Of a stretch of DNA of 64,000 bases, positions 36,305-46,170 are shown piece by piece. The notes below the pieces were generated by a model that was not told the DNA's origin, did no database searches, and worked only from the letters and a program-made list of their open reading frames with translations. Source of the stretch: Streptomyces sp. CB02058 (lineage in GTDB: Bacteria; Actinomycetota; Actinomycetes; Streptomycetales; Streptomycetaceae). Numbering within the stretch: the stretch's first letter is position 1; every line of letters starts with the position of its first letter. Where the stretch lies: the NCBI RefSeq assembly GCF_001905505.1, contig NZ_LIPG01000002.1, positions 1,116,001-1,180,000 on the forward strand, read 5' to 3'. A program made the translations under genes and the position numbers.

Positions 36305-39106
36305 GTGACCCCATCGACGACCGTGCACAGTCCGCTCCGGCTGTACGGCCGCAGCGGTGAACTCGCCATCCTGGAAACCCTGTTGGGACGGCTGAGAGCA
36401 GGGGACGGCGGAGCGCTCGTGCTCACCTCGCCGCCCGGCCTCGGCCGCACCGCCCTGCTGCGGCAGACCGCTGCCGACTACCGCGTCAGACACGGCGGCC
36501 CCGTCGTGTACGCTGCCGCCGCCCCCACCGAACAGCGCCTGCCCTACAGCGGGCTGCACGCCCTGCTCTGCTCGGCACCCGGCCCGCTGCCCCTCGCGCC
36601 CGACAGCGTCCTGCGCTCCGGGATCACCCCCGGAGGGCTGCTCGGACTGCTGCGGGGCCTGGGCGCCGAACAGCCGCTGCTGGTCTGCGTGGACGACGCG
36701 CACGCCTGGGACCCCGACTCCCGGGCCGCACTGGGCTTCGCCGCCCGCAGGCTCGGCGAGGGCAGCCGGGTCGCGGTGGTGATCGGCGCCGCCGACGAGA
36801 CCGCCTTCACCGGACTCCCCGCCCTCCGCCTCGGCCCGCTCGACGAGGACGCGGGCACCGCGCTGCTGGATCGGCTCACCGACGGAACGGCCGATGTCGA
36901 CCCCGTCGTACGCAGCGAACTCCTGCGTGAGGCGGCCGGCAACCCGCGGCTGCTGGCCGGGCTCGTGGGCCGTCTCACCCCGGGCCAGCTGGCCGGGCGC
37001 ACCGCGCTGCCCTATCCGCTGCCCGGCGCGGAGAGCGTCCTCGACGCCCACGCCGAGCACCTGGACGGGCTCTCGCCCGACACCCACACCCTGCTCCTGC
37101 TGGCCGCCGCCGCGGAGGAGCACGAGCCGGACGGGGCGGGCGCGGACGCGGCCCTGCTGCTGCGGGCCGGCGCCCGCGCCGGACTCGCCCCCGCGCACCT
37201 CGACCGGGTGCTCTTCGCCCCCGCCGGAACCGCCGGAGCCCTCCAGCGCGCGGGCAGCCGGGTCCACTTCAGCCACCCGCTGCTGCGCCGCGCGGTCCTG
37301 CACCGGGCGCCGCCCGGCCGCCGCCGTGCCGTCCACGAACTGCTCGCCGGCCTGCTCACGGGCCCCGGCGCGCCCCCGCTCCCCGCACTCGTCCAGCGGG
37401 CCTGCGCCGCGACCGGCCCGGACGCCGCCCTCGCCGGGCAGCTGGAGGCCGCGGCCACCGCCCCCCGCCCGCACGGCGAACGGTCGGCCGCGCTGGCCCG
37501 TGCCGCCGCGCTCTCCACCGACGACACCGTGCGTGCCGCACGGTTCACCGCCGCGGCCGAGCAGGCGAGGCTCGCGGGGGACACCGGCCGGGCCCGCGCC
37601 ATGCTGGCCCGCGTCGGCCCCCACCTCGCCGGGGGCGCCGCACCCTATGTACGGGGCATGCTCGCCCTGCGCGACGGACCGGCGGCCGACGCCCGCGAGG
37701 CACTGCTCTCCGCGGCCGAGCTGCTCGCCCCGCACGACCCGCGCCGCACCCTGGACGCCCTGTTCGGCGCGGCCGAGGCGGCGTGGGACATGGGCGACGC
37801 CATCGCGTACCTCGACGCCATGAACCGCATCCCCGTCGCCGCGGCCGACCGGTCCATGGCCCAGTACCGTGCCGGGATGTGCGCCGTGCTCGCGGGCCAT
37901 CCCGACCGGGGCCACGCCCTGCTGCGCTGCTGCCTGGACTCCGCCGACCGCGCGGAGGACGCGGGCGAGCTCCTGCGGGCCGGCGCCTCGGCGCTGGTGC
38001 TCGGCGAGGTCGACGCGGCCTGCCGGGCAGGCGCCAGGGCGCTCGCCGTCGTACGGACCCGGGGGCCCGAGGCGCTGCTGCCGCACACCCTGGAACAGCT
38101 CGCCTACGCCGAACTGCGCTCGGGGCAGCACGCCAGGGCCCGCGCCCACGCGCTGGAGGGGCTGCACGCCGCCCGGCGTACGGGGCAGCAGAACTCCGCC
38201 ACCCATCTGCACGCCGTGCTCGCGCTCGCCGCCTCCGTGGAGGGCCCCGCCGAGGCGTGCGCCGCCCATGCCGACGCGGCCCTGGCGGGCGCGGGACCGC
38301 ACGGCCTCGCCCAGGCCGCCATGCTCGCCACCTGGGCGGTCGCCCGCGCGGACCTCGCGGCGGGGCGGCCCGGCGAGGCGGCGGCCCGGCTCGGGCCCCT
38401 GGTCAGACCCGGACCGGGGACCGGCCACTTCGCCACCCGGATGCTCGCCGTGCCCTGCTACGTCGAGGCGATGGTCCTCTCCGGCCGCGCGGACGAGGGG
38501 GCCGGTGAACTCGCGGTTGCCGTGGAGGAGTTCGCCCTGTGGACCGCCCGGACGACCGACCCCCAGGTGCCCGCCCAGCTGGCCCGCTGCCGCGCGCTGC
38601 TCGCACCCCCCGAGGAGGCGGCCGCGCGCTACGAGGAGGCGCTCGCCCACCACGACCGCGCGGGCGGCGACTTCGAACGGGCCCGCACCCAGCTCCTCCA
38701 CGGCCAGCTCCTGCGCCGGCTGCGCCGCACCCGCGAGGCCCGGGGCCCGCTGCGCGACGCGCTGGTCGCCTTCGAGCGCTGCTCCGCCCGCGTCTGGGCC
38801 GACAGGGCGGGCGGGGAGTTGAGGGCGGCCGGGGAGGCGGTGGACGTGCCCGACCAGAGCGGCCCGGGACCGCTCGCCGGACTCACCCCGCAGCAGCAGC
38901 GGATCGCCCGCTGCGTCGCGGAGGGAGCCACCAACCGTGAGGTCGCGGTGCGGCTCTCGGTGAGCCCGCGGACGGTCGACCACCACCTGCGCAACGTCTT
39001 CGCCGCGCTCGGCGTGCGGTCCAGGACCGAACTCGCGCGGCTGCTGGAGCGCGGGGCCGGGGCGAGGTTGCAGGACCGTGATGAGAAGAACCGCGCAGAC
39101 CTCTAG
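36305..39106 (+). CDS. LuxR-family transcriptional regulator, LAL type (AAA ATPase + HTH)
   Basis: A 933-residue regulator. The N-terminal NTPase region has a P-loop-like TSPPGLGRTALL (41-52), in which the usual Lys is Arg, and Walker B LLVCVDDAHAWD. A long helical (TPR-like) middle follows, and a LuxR HTH at about 858-915 (LTPQQQRIARCVAEGATNREVA...TVDHHLRNVFAALGV). LAL proteins are large MalT-like activators. GTG start. It precedes a PucR regulator and a symporter, and a palindrome shared by its own promoter and the symporter promoter suggests these are its targets. Confidence 0.92.
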   Translation: MTPSTTVHSPLRLYGRSGELAILETLLGRLRAGDGGALVLTSPPGLGRTALLRQTAADYRVRHGGPVVYAAAAPTEQRLPYSGLHALLCSAPGPLPLAPDSVLRSGITPGGLLGLLRGLGAEQPLLVCVDDAHAWDPDSRAALGFAARRLGEGSRVAVVIGAADETAFTGLPALRLGPLDEDAGTALLDRLTDGTADVDPVVRSELLREAAGNPRLLAGLVGRLTPGQLAGRTALPYPLPGAESVLDAHAEHLDGLSPDTHTLLLLAAAAEEHEPDGAGADAALLLRAGARAGLAPAHLDRVLFAPAGTAGALQRAGSRVHFSHPLLRRAVLHRAPPGRRRAVHELLAGLLTGPGAPPLPALVQRACAATGPDAALAGQLEAAATAPRPHGERSAALARAAALSTDDTVRAARFTAAAEQARLAGDTGRARAMLARVGPHLAGGAAPYVRGMLALRDGPAADAREALLSAAELLAPHDPRRTLDALFGAAEAAWDMGDAIAYLDAMNRIPVAAADRSMAQYRAGMCAVLAGHPDRGHALLRCCLDSADRAEDAGELLRAGASALVLGEVDAACRAGARALAVVRTRGPEALLPHTLEQLAYAELRSGQHARARAHALEGLHAARRTGQQNSATHLHAVLALAASVEGPAEACAAHADAALAGAGPHGLAQAAMLATWAVARADLAAGRPGEAAARLGPLVRPGPGTGHFATRMLAVPCYVEAMVLSGRADEGAGELAVAVEEFALWTARTTDPQVPAQLARCRALLAPPEEAAARYEEALAHHDRAGGDFERARTQLLHGQLLRRLRRTREARGPLRDALVAFERCSARVWADRAGGELRAAGEAVDVPDQSGPGPLAGLTPQQQRIARCVAEGATNREVAVRLSVSPRTVDHHLRNVFAALGVRSRTELARLLERGAGARLQDRDEKNRADL

Positions 39107-39150
39107 GTACCGACCGGGCGGTATGCCATTCTGCGGTCGTCAGGATCAAT

Positions 39151-39189
39151 CGGTGTGCGCCCGCCCAATTCCGGGCCGGACGCACACCG
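39151..39189. promoter_or_regulatory. Inverted repeat before the PucR gene
   Basis: CGGTGTGCG (39151-39159) and CGCACACCG (39181-39189), nine-base arms 21 bases apart, ending 43 bases before the chosen start codon. Could be an operator or a leader hairpin. Confidence 0.35.
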
Positions 39190-39232
39190 GGGCCGGCCCA
39201 CCGCAGCCGGCCGATTCCCGGTGGAGGCCGCC

Positions 39233-40585
39233 ATGCCACAGGTCGTACGTTCACGGATCAGGGCGCTGCACGGACCGCCCCCCGTAACCCCCTTGCCGCA
39301 CCGCGCACGCTCCCTGGCCGACCGCGAGGCCGTGGCCGTGCTCCACCGGGCCGCCGGGGTGCTGCTGGAGGCGCTCCCGGAGCTCACCGACCGGCTGGTC
39401 GAGGCGCTGCGGGAGCAGGAGCCCGCCTACCGCGCGGCGATGGAGACCGAGGCGGCGGAGATCTGGCAGGAGGTCCACCACTCGCTGCGGCACAACGTCG
39501 CCTCACTCATCCAGCCCCGAGAGTTCCGGGAGGCGGCCCACCGCACCTCCCGGTGGATCGGGGAGACCAGGGCCGAGCAGGGCGTACCGCTCGACGCGGT
39601 GATGCACGCCTTCCGCATGGGCGGCGCGATGGTCTGGCAGGACCTGGTCGACGACACGGCCCGTCGCTCACCCGAGGACACCCGGCTGCTCGTCCATGTC
39701 GCCGCGGACGTCTGGAACTTCGTCGACGAGCACTGCGGCGTGGTGGCCGAGGCCTACCGCCAGGCCGAGCGGCGGCTCTCCTGGCGCCGCGAGAACCGCC
39801 AGCGGCTGATGACCGCGGCCCTGCTGGACGGCACCGCCCGGATCGCGGACCTGCCGGACGCCGCCCTGATGCTGGGACTCCCGGTGCACGGGCGGTACGC
39901 CGTACTCGCGGTCGCCGCCGCGCGCCGCGCCCCGCACGACACCGGGAAGCCGCCGGTGGCCCTGGCCGAGGACACGCCGGTGCTCTGGCACTCGGCCGGC
40001 GAGGTGGAGCTGGCGATCCTGCCGCTGGGCGCGGGACCGCTGGCTGCCGACGCCGAGCCGTCCGCGGAGGGGGAGGCGGAGTCCGAGCGGAACGTCGGCC
40101 CGGGCTCGGCCCCCGGCGCCGAACTCGCCTCTGTGACACAGGATCTGACGGTCCCTCCGGGCACACGGGTCGGGATCAGCTCCGTCGTCGACGGGCTGGC
40201 CTCCGTCGGTGACGCGCGGCGCCTCGCCGAGACGGCTCTGCGCGCCTGCCCCGCGTCCGGGGGCACCGTCCTGCTCGACGAACACCTGCCCGCCGCGCTC
40301 GTCGTGTCCTCGCCTGGACTCGGCACCGCGCTCGCCGACCGCGTCCTCGGGCCGCTGGACCGGATCGACCCGGCCGACCGGGACGTACTCATCGAGACGC
40401 TGACCGCGTGGCTCGACTCGGACGGCTCGGCACAGCGGGCCGGGGCGAAGCTCTACTGCCACCGCAACACCGTGCTGAACAGGCTGCGGAGGTTCGAACA
40501 GCTGACGGGGCGGTGCCTGACACGGCCGTCGGACGCGGTCGAGGTGTCCCTGGCGCTGGCGGCGCGCCGGCTGCTGACGGGCTGA
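39233..40585 (+). CDS. PucR/CdaR-type transcriptional regulator
   Basis: A 450-residue regulator with a C-terminal PucR-family HTH (about 385-447: [21 protein letters not shown]). The N-terminal part is helical and includes a GGDEF-like-domain fragment typical of CdaR relatives but without obvious catalytic residues. ATG at 39233 was chosen because GGAGG lies just before it; a GTG 26 codons earlier (39155) lies within an inverted repeat and lacks a ribosome binding site. It may act with the LuxR regulator just upstream on the symporter. Confidence 0.88.
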   Translation: MPQVVRSRIRALHGPPPVTPLPHRARSLADREAVAVLHRAAGVLLEALPELTDRLVEALREQEPAYRAAMETEAAEIWQEVHHSLRHNVASLIQPREFREAAHRTSRWIGETRAEQGVPLDAVMHAFRMGGAMVWQDLVDDTARRSPEDTRLLVHVAADVWNFVDEHCGVVAEAYRQAERRLSWRRENRQRLMTAALLDGTARIADLPDAALMLGLPVHGRYAVLAVAAARRAPHDTGKPPVALAEDTPVLWHSAGEVELAILPLGAGPLAADAEPSAEGEAESERNVGPGSAPGAELASVTQDLTVPPGTRVGISSVVDGLASVGDARRLAETALRACPASGGTVLLDEHLPAALVVSSPGLGTALADRVLGPLDRIDPADRDVLIETLTAWLDSDGSAQRAGAKLYCHRNTVLNRLRRFEQLTGRCLTRPSDAVEVSLALAARRLLTG

Positions 40586-40598
40586 CCGGGCCCCGGCG

Positions 40599-40629
40599 GG
40601 GCGCGGAGGGCTCGTACACCTCCGCGCCC
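40599..40629 (+). terminator. Terminator of the PucR gene
   Basis: Perfect 11-base arms (40599-40609 and 40619-40629) with a 9-base loop, 13 bases after the stop codon. Confidence 0.7.
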
Positions 40630-40679
40630 GGACCGCACGAGGGAGGCCCGCAGGTCCGCCCGCGCCCGCCGAACGCGCT

Positions 40680-40693
40680 TGTGCCCGGGCACA
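40680..40693. promoter_or_regulatory. Palindrome TGTGCC-N2-GGCACA before the symporter gene
   Basis: A 14-base perfect palindrome about 135 bases upstream of the symporter start; identical outside the two centre bases to the core of the palindrome at 36186-36199. Confidence 0.5.
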
Positions 40694-40828
40694 GTTCGGG
40701 GCGCGGCGGGCTGTACGGGCGCCGCGCCCCGCGTCCGCCCCCTGTGCCCCGCACGCCTCAGCTGGTGCCATGGCGCGCATGTCATCAGCTGCCCCTTGTT
40801 GCGGTGCCGCACCGGTGGAGCCATCCCG

Positions 40829-42433
40829 GTGAGCGGCGCGATCGACGCCCGGTCCCTGGCCGTCGTCATCTTCCTCGGCTTCGTCGCCGTGTCCCTGCTG
40901 CTGTGCGGACTGGCCGCGGCGGACCAGGACGACCCGGAGCACTTCTACGCGGGCGGTGCCACCCTCGGTCCCGTCGGCGCGGGACTGGCCATCGCCGGGG
41001 ACTACGTCTCCGCCGCCACGCTGCTCTCCACCACCGGATCGGTCGCGCTCGCCGGGTTCGACGGCCTGCTGTTCGCGCTGGCCACCGTCGCCTCGCTCGT
41101 CCTCGTCATGCGTCTCTTCGCCGAACGCCTGCGCCGCAGAGGCGTGTTCACCATGGGCGACTTCCTCGCCGACCGGCTCGGCGACGGCTCCGTACGCCGG
41201 GCGCTCGGGGTGGCCACCCTCGTCGTGCTCGCCCCGCTGCTCCTCGTGCAGCTCACCACGGCCGGGCGCGTCATGACCTCCATGTTCGGGCTCCCCGACG
41301 GCGCCCTCACCGGCTGCACGGTCGCCAGCGGGGCCCTGATGGTCTGCTACTCCGCCTTCGGCGGCATGCGCGGCACCGGCTACATCCAGATCCTCAAGAT
41401 CGCCGTGGTCCTGGGCGCGGTGACCCTCCTCGCGGGACTCGTCCTCGCCCGCTTCGACTGGTCCCCCTTCGCCCTCTTCGACGCCGCCCGGGCGGGCAGC
41501 GGGGCGGGTGGCGACTACGCGCGCCCCGGGCTCCAGTTCGGCCACGGGTTCGCCGGCGCGCTCGACCTGATCGGCTTCCAGCTCACCCTGGTGCTCGGCG
41601 CCGCCTGCATGCCGCACATCATGATGCGGCTCCACCCCATCCGCGACGCCTGGACCGCGCGCCGGGCCGGGATCTGGGCCGTGGCCCCCGTCGCCCTGCT
41701 CTGCACGGGCATCGTCGTCGTCGGACTCGGGGCGTCCGCGCTCATCGGCAGGGAACTCCTGCACGCCGCCGACCCGGCCGGCGGCACCGCGCTGCTCATG
41801 GTGACCAGCGCCCTGGACCCCGCTGCGGCGGGACCGCGCGACAGCCCGCTGTTCGCCCTGGTCGCCTGCGCCGCCTTCGCCACCACCCTCGCCGCGGTCG
41901 CCGGCATCACGCTGGCCGCGGCCTCCTCCCTGGCCCGCGACTTCACCCGGAAGTCGGGCGCCCAGGGCGAGGGCAAGGCCTCCAGCAGGGAGATCCGGCG
42001 CGCCCGCTGGACCGTCGTCGCGATCGGGGCGTTCGCCGTGTTCCTCTCGGCGTACACCCACGACCGCAACCCCCAGGTGCTGCTCTCCCTGTCGTTCGCC
42101 GCCGCGGCCTCCATCCTGCCGCCCGTGCTGCTGTACGCCCTGTTCCGGCCCGGCTTCAACGCCCGGGGGGTGCGGTGGACGGTGTACGGGACGCTGCCGC
42201 TGATCCTCGTCCTGATGGTCATGTCGCCGGCCTTCTCCGGGACCCCGATCGCGCTGTTCCCGGAGTGGGACTTCGACGTGTTCCCGCTCCAGACACCCGG
42301 CCTCGTCACCATCCCCGCGGGCTTCCTCCTGGGACTCCTGGGATCGGCCCGGGACCGGACGCACGCCGGAGCGGGCGCGGGCCACCGCCACCGGGCCGGC
42401 TGGACGCCCCAGAGGGCGCGCGAGGGGGCCTGA
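40829..42433 (+). CDS. Sodium:solute symporter (SSS family, ActP-like)
   Basis: A 534-residue membrane protein with 13 or so hydrophobic segments. It has AGDYVSAATLLSTTG (first helix region) and MVCYSAFGGMRGTGYIQILK, both typical of SSS transporters for acetate and other small carboxylates, and a cytoplasmic C-terminus. GGAG sits nine bases before the GTG. The upstream long frame from 40679 is not part of the protein. Substrate likely a small organic acid, by family only. Confidence 0.9.
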   Translation: MSGAIDARSLAVVIFLGFVAVSLLLCGLAAADQDDPEHFYAGGATLGPVGAGLAIAGDYVSAATLLSTTGSVALAGFDGLLFALATVASLVLVMRLFAERLRRRGVFTMGDFLADRLGDGSVRRALGVATLVVLAPLLLVQLTTAGRVMTSMFGLPDGALTGCTVASGALMVCYSAFGGMRGTGYIQILKIAVVLGAVTLLAGLVLARFDWSPFALFDAARAGSGAGGDYARPGLQFGHGFAGALDLIGFQLTLVLGAACMPHIMMRLHPIRDAWTARRAGIWAVAPVALLCTGIVVVGLGASALIGRELLHAADPAGGTALLMVTSALDPAAAGPRDSPLFALVACAAFATTLAAVAGITLAAASSLARDFTRKSGAQGEGKASSREIRRARWTVVAIGAFAVFLSAYTHDRNPQVLLSLSFAAAASILPPVLLYALFRPGFNARGVRWTVYGTLPLILVLMVMSPAFSGTPIALFPEWDFDVFPLQTPGLVTIPAGFLLGLLGSARDRTHAGAGAGHRHRAGWTPQRAREGA

Positions 42434-42463
42434 CGGCGGGGCCGGGGCGCTCGCGCGTACGCC

Positions 42464-43096
42464 TTACAGGCCGAGCTCGGCGGTGTGCAGCCTGGCCAGC
42501 GCGTCCTTGTCGCCGTCCAGCTCCACCCGCGCCGCGTCCTGGCGTCCTGCGGCGAACAGCAGCAGCTCGCCGGGCTCCCCGGTGACCGTCACCACCGGGG
42601 TGCCCTTGTGGGCCACCGCCGTCTGGCCGTCCGGCCGCCGCAGCACCAGACCCACCGGCGCCCGGCGGCCCAGCATCCGGGCCGTTTTCTCCGTACGGGA
42701 CCAGAGCACATCGGCGAAGACGGGATCGAGCTCACGCTGCGACCAGTCGGGCTGCGCGCGGCGTACGTCCTCCGCGTGGATGTAGAACTCGACCGTGTTG
42801 GCCGCCTCGTCCAGCTGTTTCAGCCCGAAGGGCGACATGCGGGGCGGACCCGTACGGATGAGCTGGATCAGTTCCTCGTACGGCTTGGCGGCGAACTCGG
42901 CCTGGACCCGCTCCATCCGGTTCTTGAGCGCGCCCAGCACGATTCCGCCCGCGGCGTCCGCACGGCGCTCACGCACCACGACATGGGCGGCCAGGTCACG
43001 GGTCTTCCACCCGTCGCACAGAGTCAGGGCCTCGGGACCCGCCGCTTCCAACAGGTCGGCGAGCAGAAGACGTTCACGCTTCGCATGGGTCGACAT
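42464..43096 (-). CDS. TIGR03085 family / maleylpyruvate isomerase N-terminal-like protein
   Basis: A 210-residue protein of the DinB/MDMPI-N fold, starting [18 protein letters not shown]. The metal-ligand pattern is seen in [14 protein letters not shown] and in [14 protein letters not shown]. Actinobacterial members are often mycothiol-linked; no substrate is known here. It is divergent from hisI, with an 85-base gap. Confidence 0.85.
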   Translation of the reverse strand: MSTHAKRERLLLADLLEAAGPEALTLCDGWKTRDLAAHVVVRERRADAAGGIVLGALKNRMERVQAEFAAKPYEELIQLIRTGPPRMSPFGLKQLDEAANTVEFYIHAEDVRRAQPDWSQRELDPVFADVLWSRTEKTARMLGRRAPVGLVLRRPDGQTAVAHKGTPVVTVTGEPGELLLFAAGRQDAARVELDGDKDALARLHTAELGL

Positions 43097-43181
43097 GCCC
43101 GCCAGCGTACGACCGCCGCCACCGGTCCGCCCAGTGGACGCACGGCCTGAGGGGCCCGCCCGGCGCGGCACAATGGGGCGC

Positions 43182-43562
43182 ATGACCAGCACGCCCGGCT
43201 CCACGCCCGCCAGCAATCTCGACCCGGCCGTCGCCGCCCGCCTCAAGCGCGGCCCCGACGGACTGGTCCCGGCCATCGCCCAGCAGTACGACACGGGCGA
43301 GGTGCTCATGCTCGGCTGGATGGACGACGAGGCACTGCACCGCACCCTCACCACCGGCCGCTGCACCTACTGGTCCCGCAGCCGCCAGGAGTACTGGGTC
43401 AAGGGCGACACCTCCGGCCACATCCAGCGGGTGAAGTCCGTCGCCCTCGACTGCGACGCCGACACCGTCCTGGTCAAGGTCGACCAGACGGGTGCCGCCT
43501 GCCACACGGGCGCCCGCACCTGCTTCGACAAGGACGTCCTTCCGCTCACCGCGCCCCAGTAA
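43182..43562 (+). CDS. hisI: Phosphoribosyl-AMP cyclohydrolase
   Basis: Opens the purine ring of PR-AMP in the third step of histidine synthesis. The 126-residue protein carries [14 protein letters not shown] and the Zn ligands in [14 protein letters not shown] and [12 protein letters not shown]. It lacks the HisE domain that is fused in enterobacteria. The his operon lies ten kilobases away. CACAAT sits seven bases before the ATG, so a leaderless transcript is likely. trpE follows 11 bases after its stop, which links the two pathways in one transcript. Confidence 0.95.
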   Translation: MTSTPGSTPASNLDPAVAARLKRGPDGLVPAIAQQYDTGEVLMLGWMDDEALHRTLTTGRCTYWSRSRQEYWVKGDTSGHIQRVKSVALDCDADTVLVKVDQTGAACHTGARTCFDKDVLPLTAPQ

Positions 43563-43573
43563 GGTCAGCCGCC

Positions 43574-45067
43574 ATGGATCTCGAGACCTTCCGCAAGCTC
43601 GCCGTCGACCGGCGCGTCATCCCCGTCAGCCGCCGGCTCCTCGCCGACGGTGACACCCCGGTCGGGCTCTACCGCAAGCTCGCGGCCGAGCGCACCGGCA
43701 CGTTCCTCCTCGAATCCGCGGAGAACGGCCGCACCTGGTCCCGCTACTCCTTCATCGGGGTACGCAGCGCCGCCACCCTCACCGCCGTCGACGGACAGGC
43801 CCACTGGCTCGGCACCCCGCCCGTCGGCGTCCCCGTCGAGGGGGACCCGCTGGAGGCGCTGCGGGCCACGGTCGAGACCCTGCACACCCCGCGCGACCTG
43901 GTCGGCGACGACGGCCTGCCGCCCTTCACCGGCGGCATGGTCGGCTATCTCGGCTACGACGTCGTGCGCCGGCTGGAGCGCATCACCGAGCACGGCGGCG
44001 ACGACCTGAAGCTCCCCGAGCTCACGATGCTGCTCACCTCGGACCTCGCCGTCCTCGACCACGGGAACGGCACCGTGCTGCTGATCGCCAACGCGATCAA
44101 CCACAACGACCTGGACACCGGCGTCGACGAGGCGTACTCCGACGCGGTCGCCCGGCTCGACGCCATGGAGCGCGACCTCTCCCGGCCGGTGGAGAACGCA
44201 CCCGCCGCCCTGCCGCCCTCCGAGCTCCCGCCCTACACCGCGCTCTGGGGCGGCCAGGCCTTCCGGGACGCCGTCGACGACGTCAAGGAGCGGATCAGGG
44301 CGGGCGAGGCCTTCCAGGTCGTGCCCTCCCAGCGCTTCGAGACCCCCTGCACGGCGAGCGCGCTGGACGTCTACCGGGTGCTGCGCGCCACCAACCCGTC
44401 GCCGTACATGTACCTCCTGCGCTTCGACGGGTTCGACGTCGTCGGCTCCAGCCCCGAGGCCCTCGTCAAGGTCGAGGACGGCCGGGCGATGGTCCACCCC
44501 ATCGCGGGCACCAGGCACCGCGGCGCCACCCCGCAGGAGGACCAGGCGCTCGCCGAGGAGCTCCTCGCCGACCCCAAGGAACGCGCCGAGCACCTGATGC
44601 TCGTCGACCTCGGCCGCAACGACCTGGGACGGGTCTGCGCGCCCGGCAGCGTCGAGGTCGTCGACTTCATGTCGGTCGAGCGGTACTCCCATGTGATGCA
44701 CATCGTCTCCACCGTCACCGGACAGGTCGCCGAGGGCCGCAGCGCCTTCGACGTCCTCACCGCCTGCTTCCCCGCGGGAACCCTCTCCGGCGCTCCCAAG
44801 CCCCGGGCCCTGCAGATCATCGAGGACCTCGAACCCACCCGCCGCGGCCTGTACGGCGGCTGCGTCGGCTACCTCGACTTCGCCGGGGACTCCGACACCG
44901 CCATCGCCATCCGCACCGCACTGCTCCGCGACGGCACCGCGTACGTCCAGGCGGGAGCCGGGATCGTCGCCGACTCCGACCCGGAGGCCGAGGACCACGA
45001 GTGCCGGAACAAGGCCGCGGCGGTCCTGCGCGCGGTGCACACGGCGAACCGCCTCGGGGACCGGTGA
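43574..45067 (+). CDS. trpE: Anthranilate synthase component I
   Basis: Converts chorismate to anthranilate, using ammonia from a TrpG-type subunit that is not in the window. The 497-residue protein has the chorismate-binding domain with [25 protein letters not shown], and [12 protein letters not shown], and in the N-terminal domain the feedback-Trp site [15 protein letters not shown]. It follows hisI closely with no space for a separate attenuator. The next gene is a tryptophan-associated membrane protein. Confidence 0.96.
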   Translation: MDLETFRKLAVDRRVIPVSRRLLADGDTPVGLYRKLAAERTGTFLLESAENGRTWSRYSFIGVRSAATLTAVDGQAHWLGTPPVGVPVEGDPLEALRATVETLHTPRDLVGDDGLPPFTGGMVGYLGYDVVRRLERITEHGGDDLKLPELTMLLTSDLAVLDHGNGTVLLIANAINHNDLDTGVDEAYSDAVARLDAMERDLSRPVENAPAALPPSELPPYTALWGGQAFRDAVDDVKERIRAGEAFQVVPSQRFETPCTASALDVYRVLRATNPSPYMYLLRFDGFDVVGSSPEALVKVEDGRAMVHPIAGTRHRGATPQEDQALAEELLADPKERAEHLMLVDLGRNDLGRVCAPGSVEVVDFMSVERYSHVMHIVSTVTGQVAEGRSAFDVLTACFPAGTLSGAPKPRALQIIEDLEPTRRGLYGGCVGYLDFAGDSDTAIAIRTALLRDGTAYVQAGAGIVADSDPEAEDHECRNKAAAVLRAVHTANRLGDR

Positions 45068-45090
45068 GCCGGTAAGGGATAGTGGGGTAC

Positions 45091-45741
45091 GTGAGTGCTG
45101 TCCCCGTACCCCAGCCCCGTGCCCGAGCCGCCTCCGCGCCCGACAGCGCAGGAAGCCGCCGAAGCCTGGCCGCCGGCCTCCTCCTCGGGGCCGCCGGCGC
45201 CACCGTCGTACTCCTCGCCTCGGGGCAGACCTGGGCCGAGGGCAGGGCCGCCGTCGGCGGCGGCACCCTGCCGCTCAGCGCCGACGGCCAGGACGTCACC
45301 GGCCTCCCGGCGGCCCTGGCGGTCGTCGGCCTGGCCGCGCTCGTGGCCGTCTTCGCCGTCCGCGGCGCCGGCCGGCTGCTGGTCGCCGCGCTGCTGGCCC
45401 TCAGCGGCCTCGGCGCCGGCCTGAGCGCCTACGCGGGCGCCTCCGACAGTGCCGCGCTGGACGAGCGGGCCGCCGAGACCACCGGCAACGCCTCGGCCAC
45501 CATCGACGCCCTCAGCCACACCGCCTGGCCCTACGTGACCGCGGCGGGCGGCCTGCTGATCCTCCTCGCCGGGATGCTCGCCCTGCGCTACGGAAGCCGC
45601 TGGCCCACCATGTCGGGCCGCTACGAACGCGACGGCACCCCCCGCCCCCGCAAGGCCCCCCGCATTGCCCCGGACCCCGAACGGCCCGAGGAACTGTGGA
45701 AGGCGCTCGACCGCGGCGAGGACCCGACGCGCGAGGCATGA
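45091..45741 (+). CDS. Trp-operon associated membrane protein, TIGR02234
   Basis: A 216-residue protein with four hydrophobic segments and a basic/Pro-rich C-terminal tail (RYERDGTPRPRKAPRI). It belongs to the Trp biosynthesis-associated membrane protein family (TIGR02234), found next to trp genes in actinobacteria; its role is unproven. GATAGT ends seven bases before the GTG at 45091; a GTG at 45082 is an alternative start. It begins 23 bases after trpE. Confidence 0.85.
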   Translation: MSAVPVPQPRARAASAPDSAGSRRSLAAGLLLGAAGATVVLLASGQTWAEGRAAVGGGTLPLSADGQDVTGLPAALAVVGLAALVAVFAVRGAGRLLVAALLALSGLGAGLSAYAGASDSAALDERAAETTGNASATIDALSHTAWPYVTAAGGLLILLAGMLALRYGSRWPTMSGRYERDGTPRPRKAPRIAPDPERPEELWKALDRGEDPTREA

Positions 45742-45836
45742 CCCCGAGCCTCACGTCCACCGGGGCGTACGGGACAATGGGCAGCGAGCTTTCCCAACAG
45801 CGACACCTTCAGCGCAACACCAACAAGGAGCAACTC

Positions 45837-46088
45837 ATGGCGGGCAGCAGCCACGGACACACCCCGGCCGCCTGGACCGGTGTCATCATCTCCTTCATCG
45901 GGTTCTGCATCGCGGGCCTCTTCATGGTCGCGGCCAACGTGCTCGGCTTCTGGGCCGGTATCGCAGTCGTCCTGCTGGGCGGTGTCGTCGGTCTCGCCAT
46001 GAAGATGGCCGGCCTCGGCATGCCGAAGGAGTCGGCCGAGATGGCCGCCGCCAGGGCCCGAGCCTCCCAGGCCCAGATCACCGCCTGA
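45837..46088 (+). CDS. HGxxPAAW family small membrane protein
   Basis: An 83-residue protein with HGHTPAAW at 6-13 (the name-giving motif), two hydrophobic segments (about 14-60) and a short amphipathic C-terminus. AGGAG is eight bases before the ATG. The family occurs in actinobacteria beside trp genes; its function is unknown. Confidence 0.85.
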   Translation: MAGSSHGHTPAAWTGVIISFIGFCIAGLFMVAANVLGFWAGIAVVLLGGVVGLAMKMAGLGMPKESAEMAAARARASQAQITA

Positions 46089-46116
46089 CCGGATGCCCGG
46101 ATCCGGACACGACGCG

Positions 46117-46143
46117 AGGCGCAGCCCCCACCGGGCTGCGCCT
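46117..46143 (+). terminator. Terminator after the HGxxPAAW gene
   Basis: Perfect 11-base arms (46117-46127 and 46133-46143) with a five-base loop, followed by TCTGG. Confidence 0.75.
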
Positions 46144-46170
46144 TCTGGCGTCAGCGGGGACAATCACCGC

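Noticed and set aside
39155..39232. GTG start 26 codons upstream for the PucR regulator
   Set aside because: It lies in an inverted repeat and has no ribosome binding site, whereas the ATG at 39233 has GGAGG.
43562..43574. A trp attenuator before trpE
   Set aside because: Only 11 bases separate hisI and trpE, so there is no room for a leader peptide and terminator.
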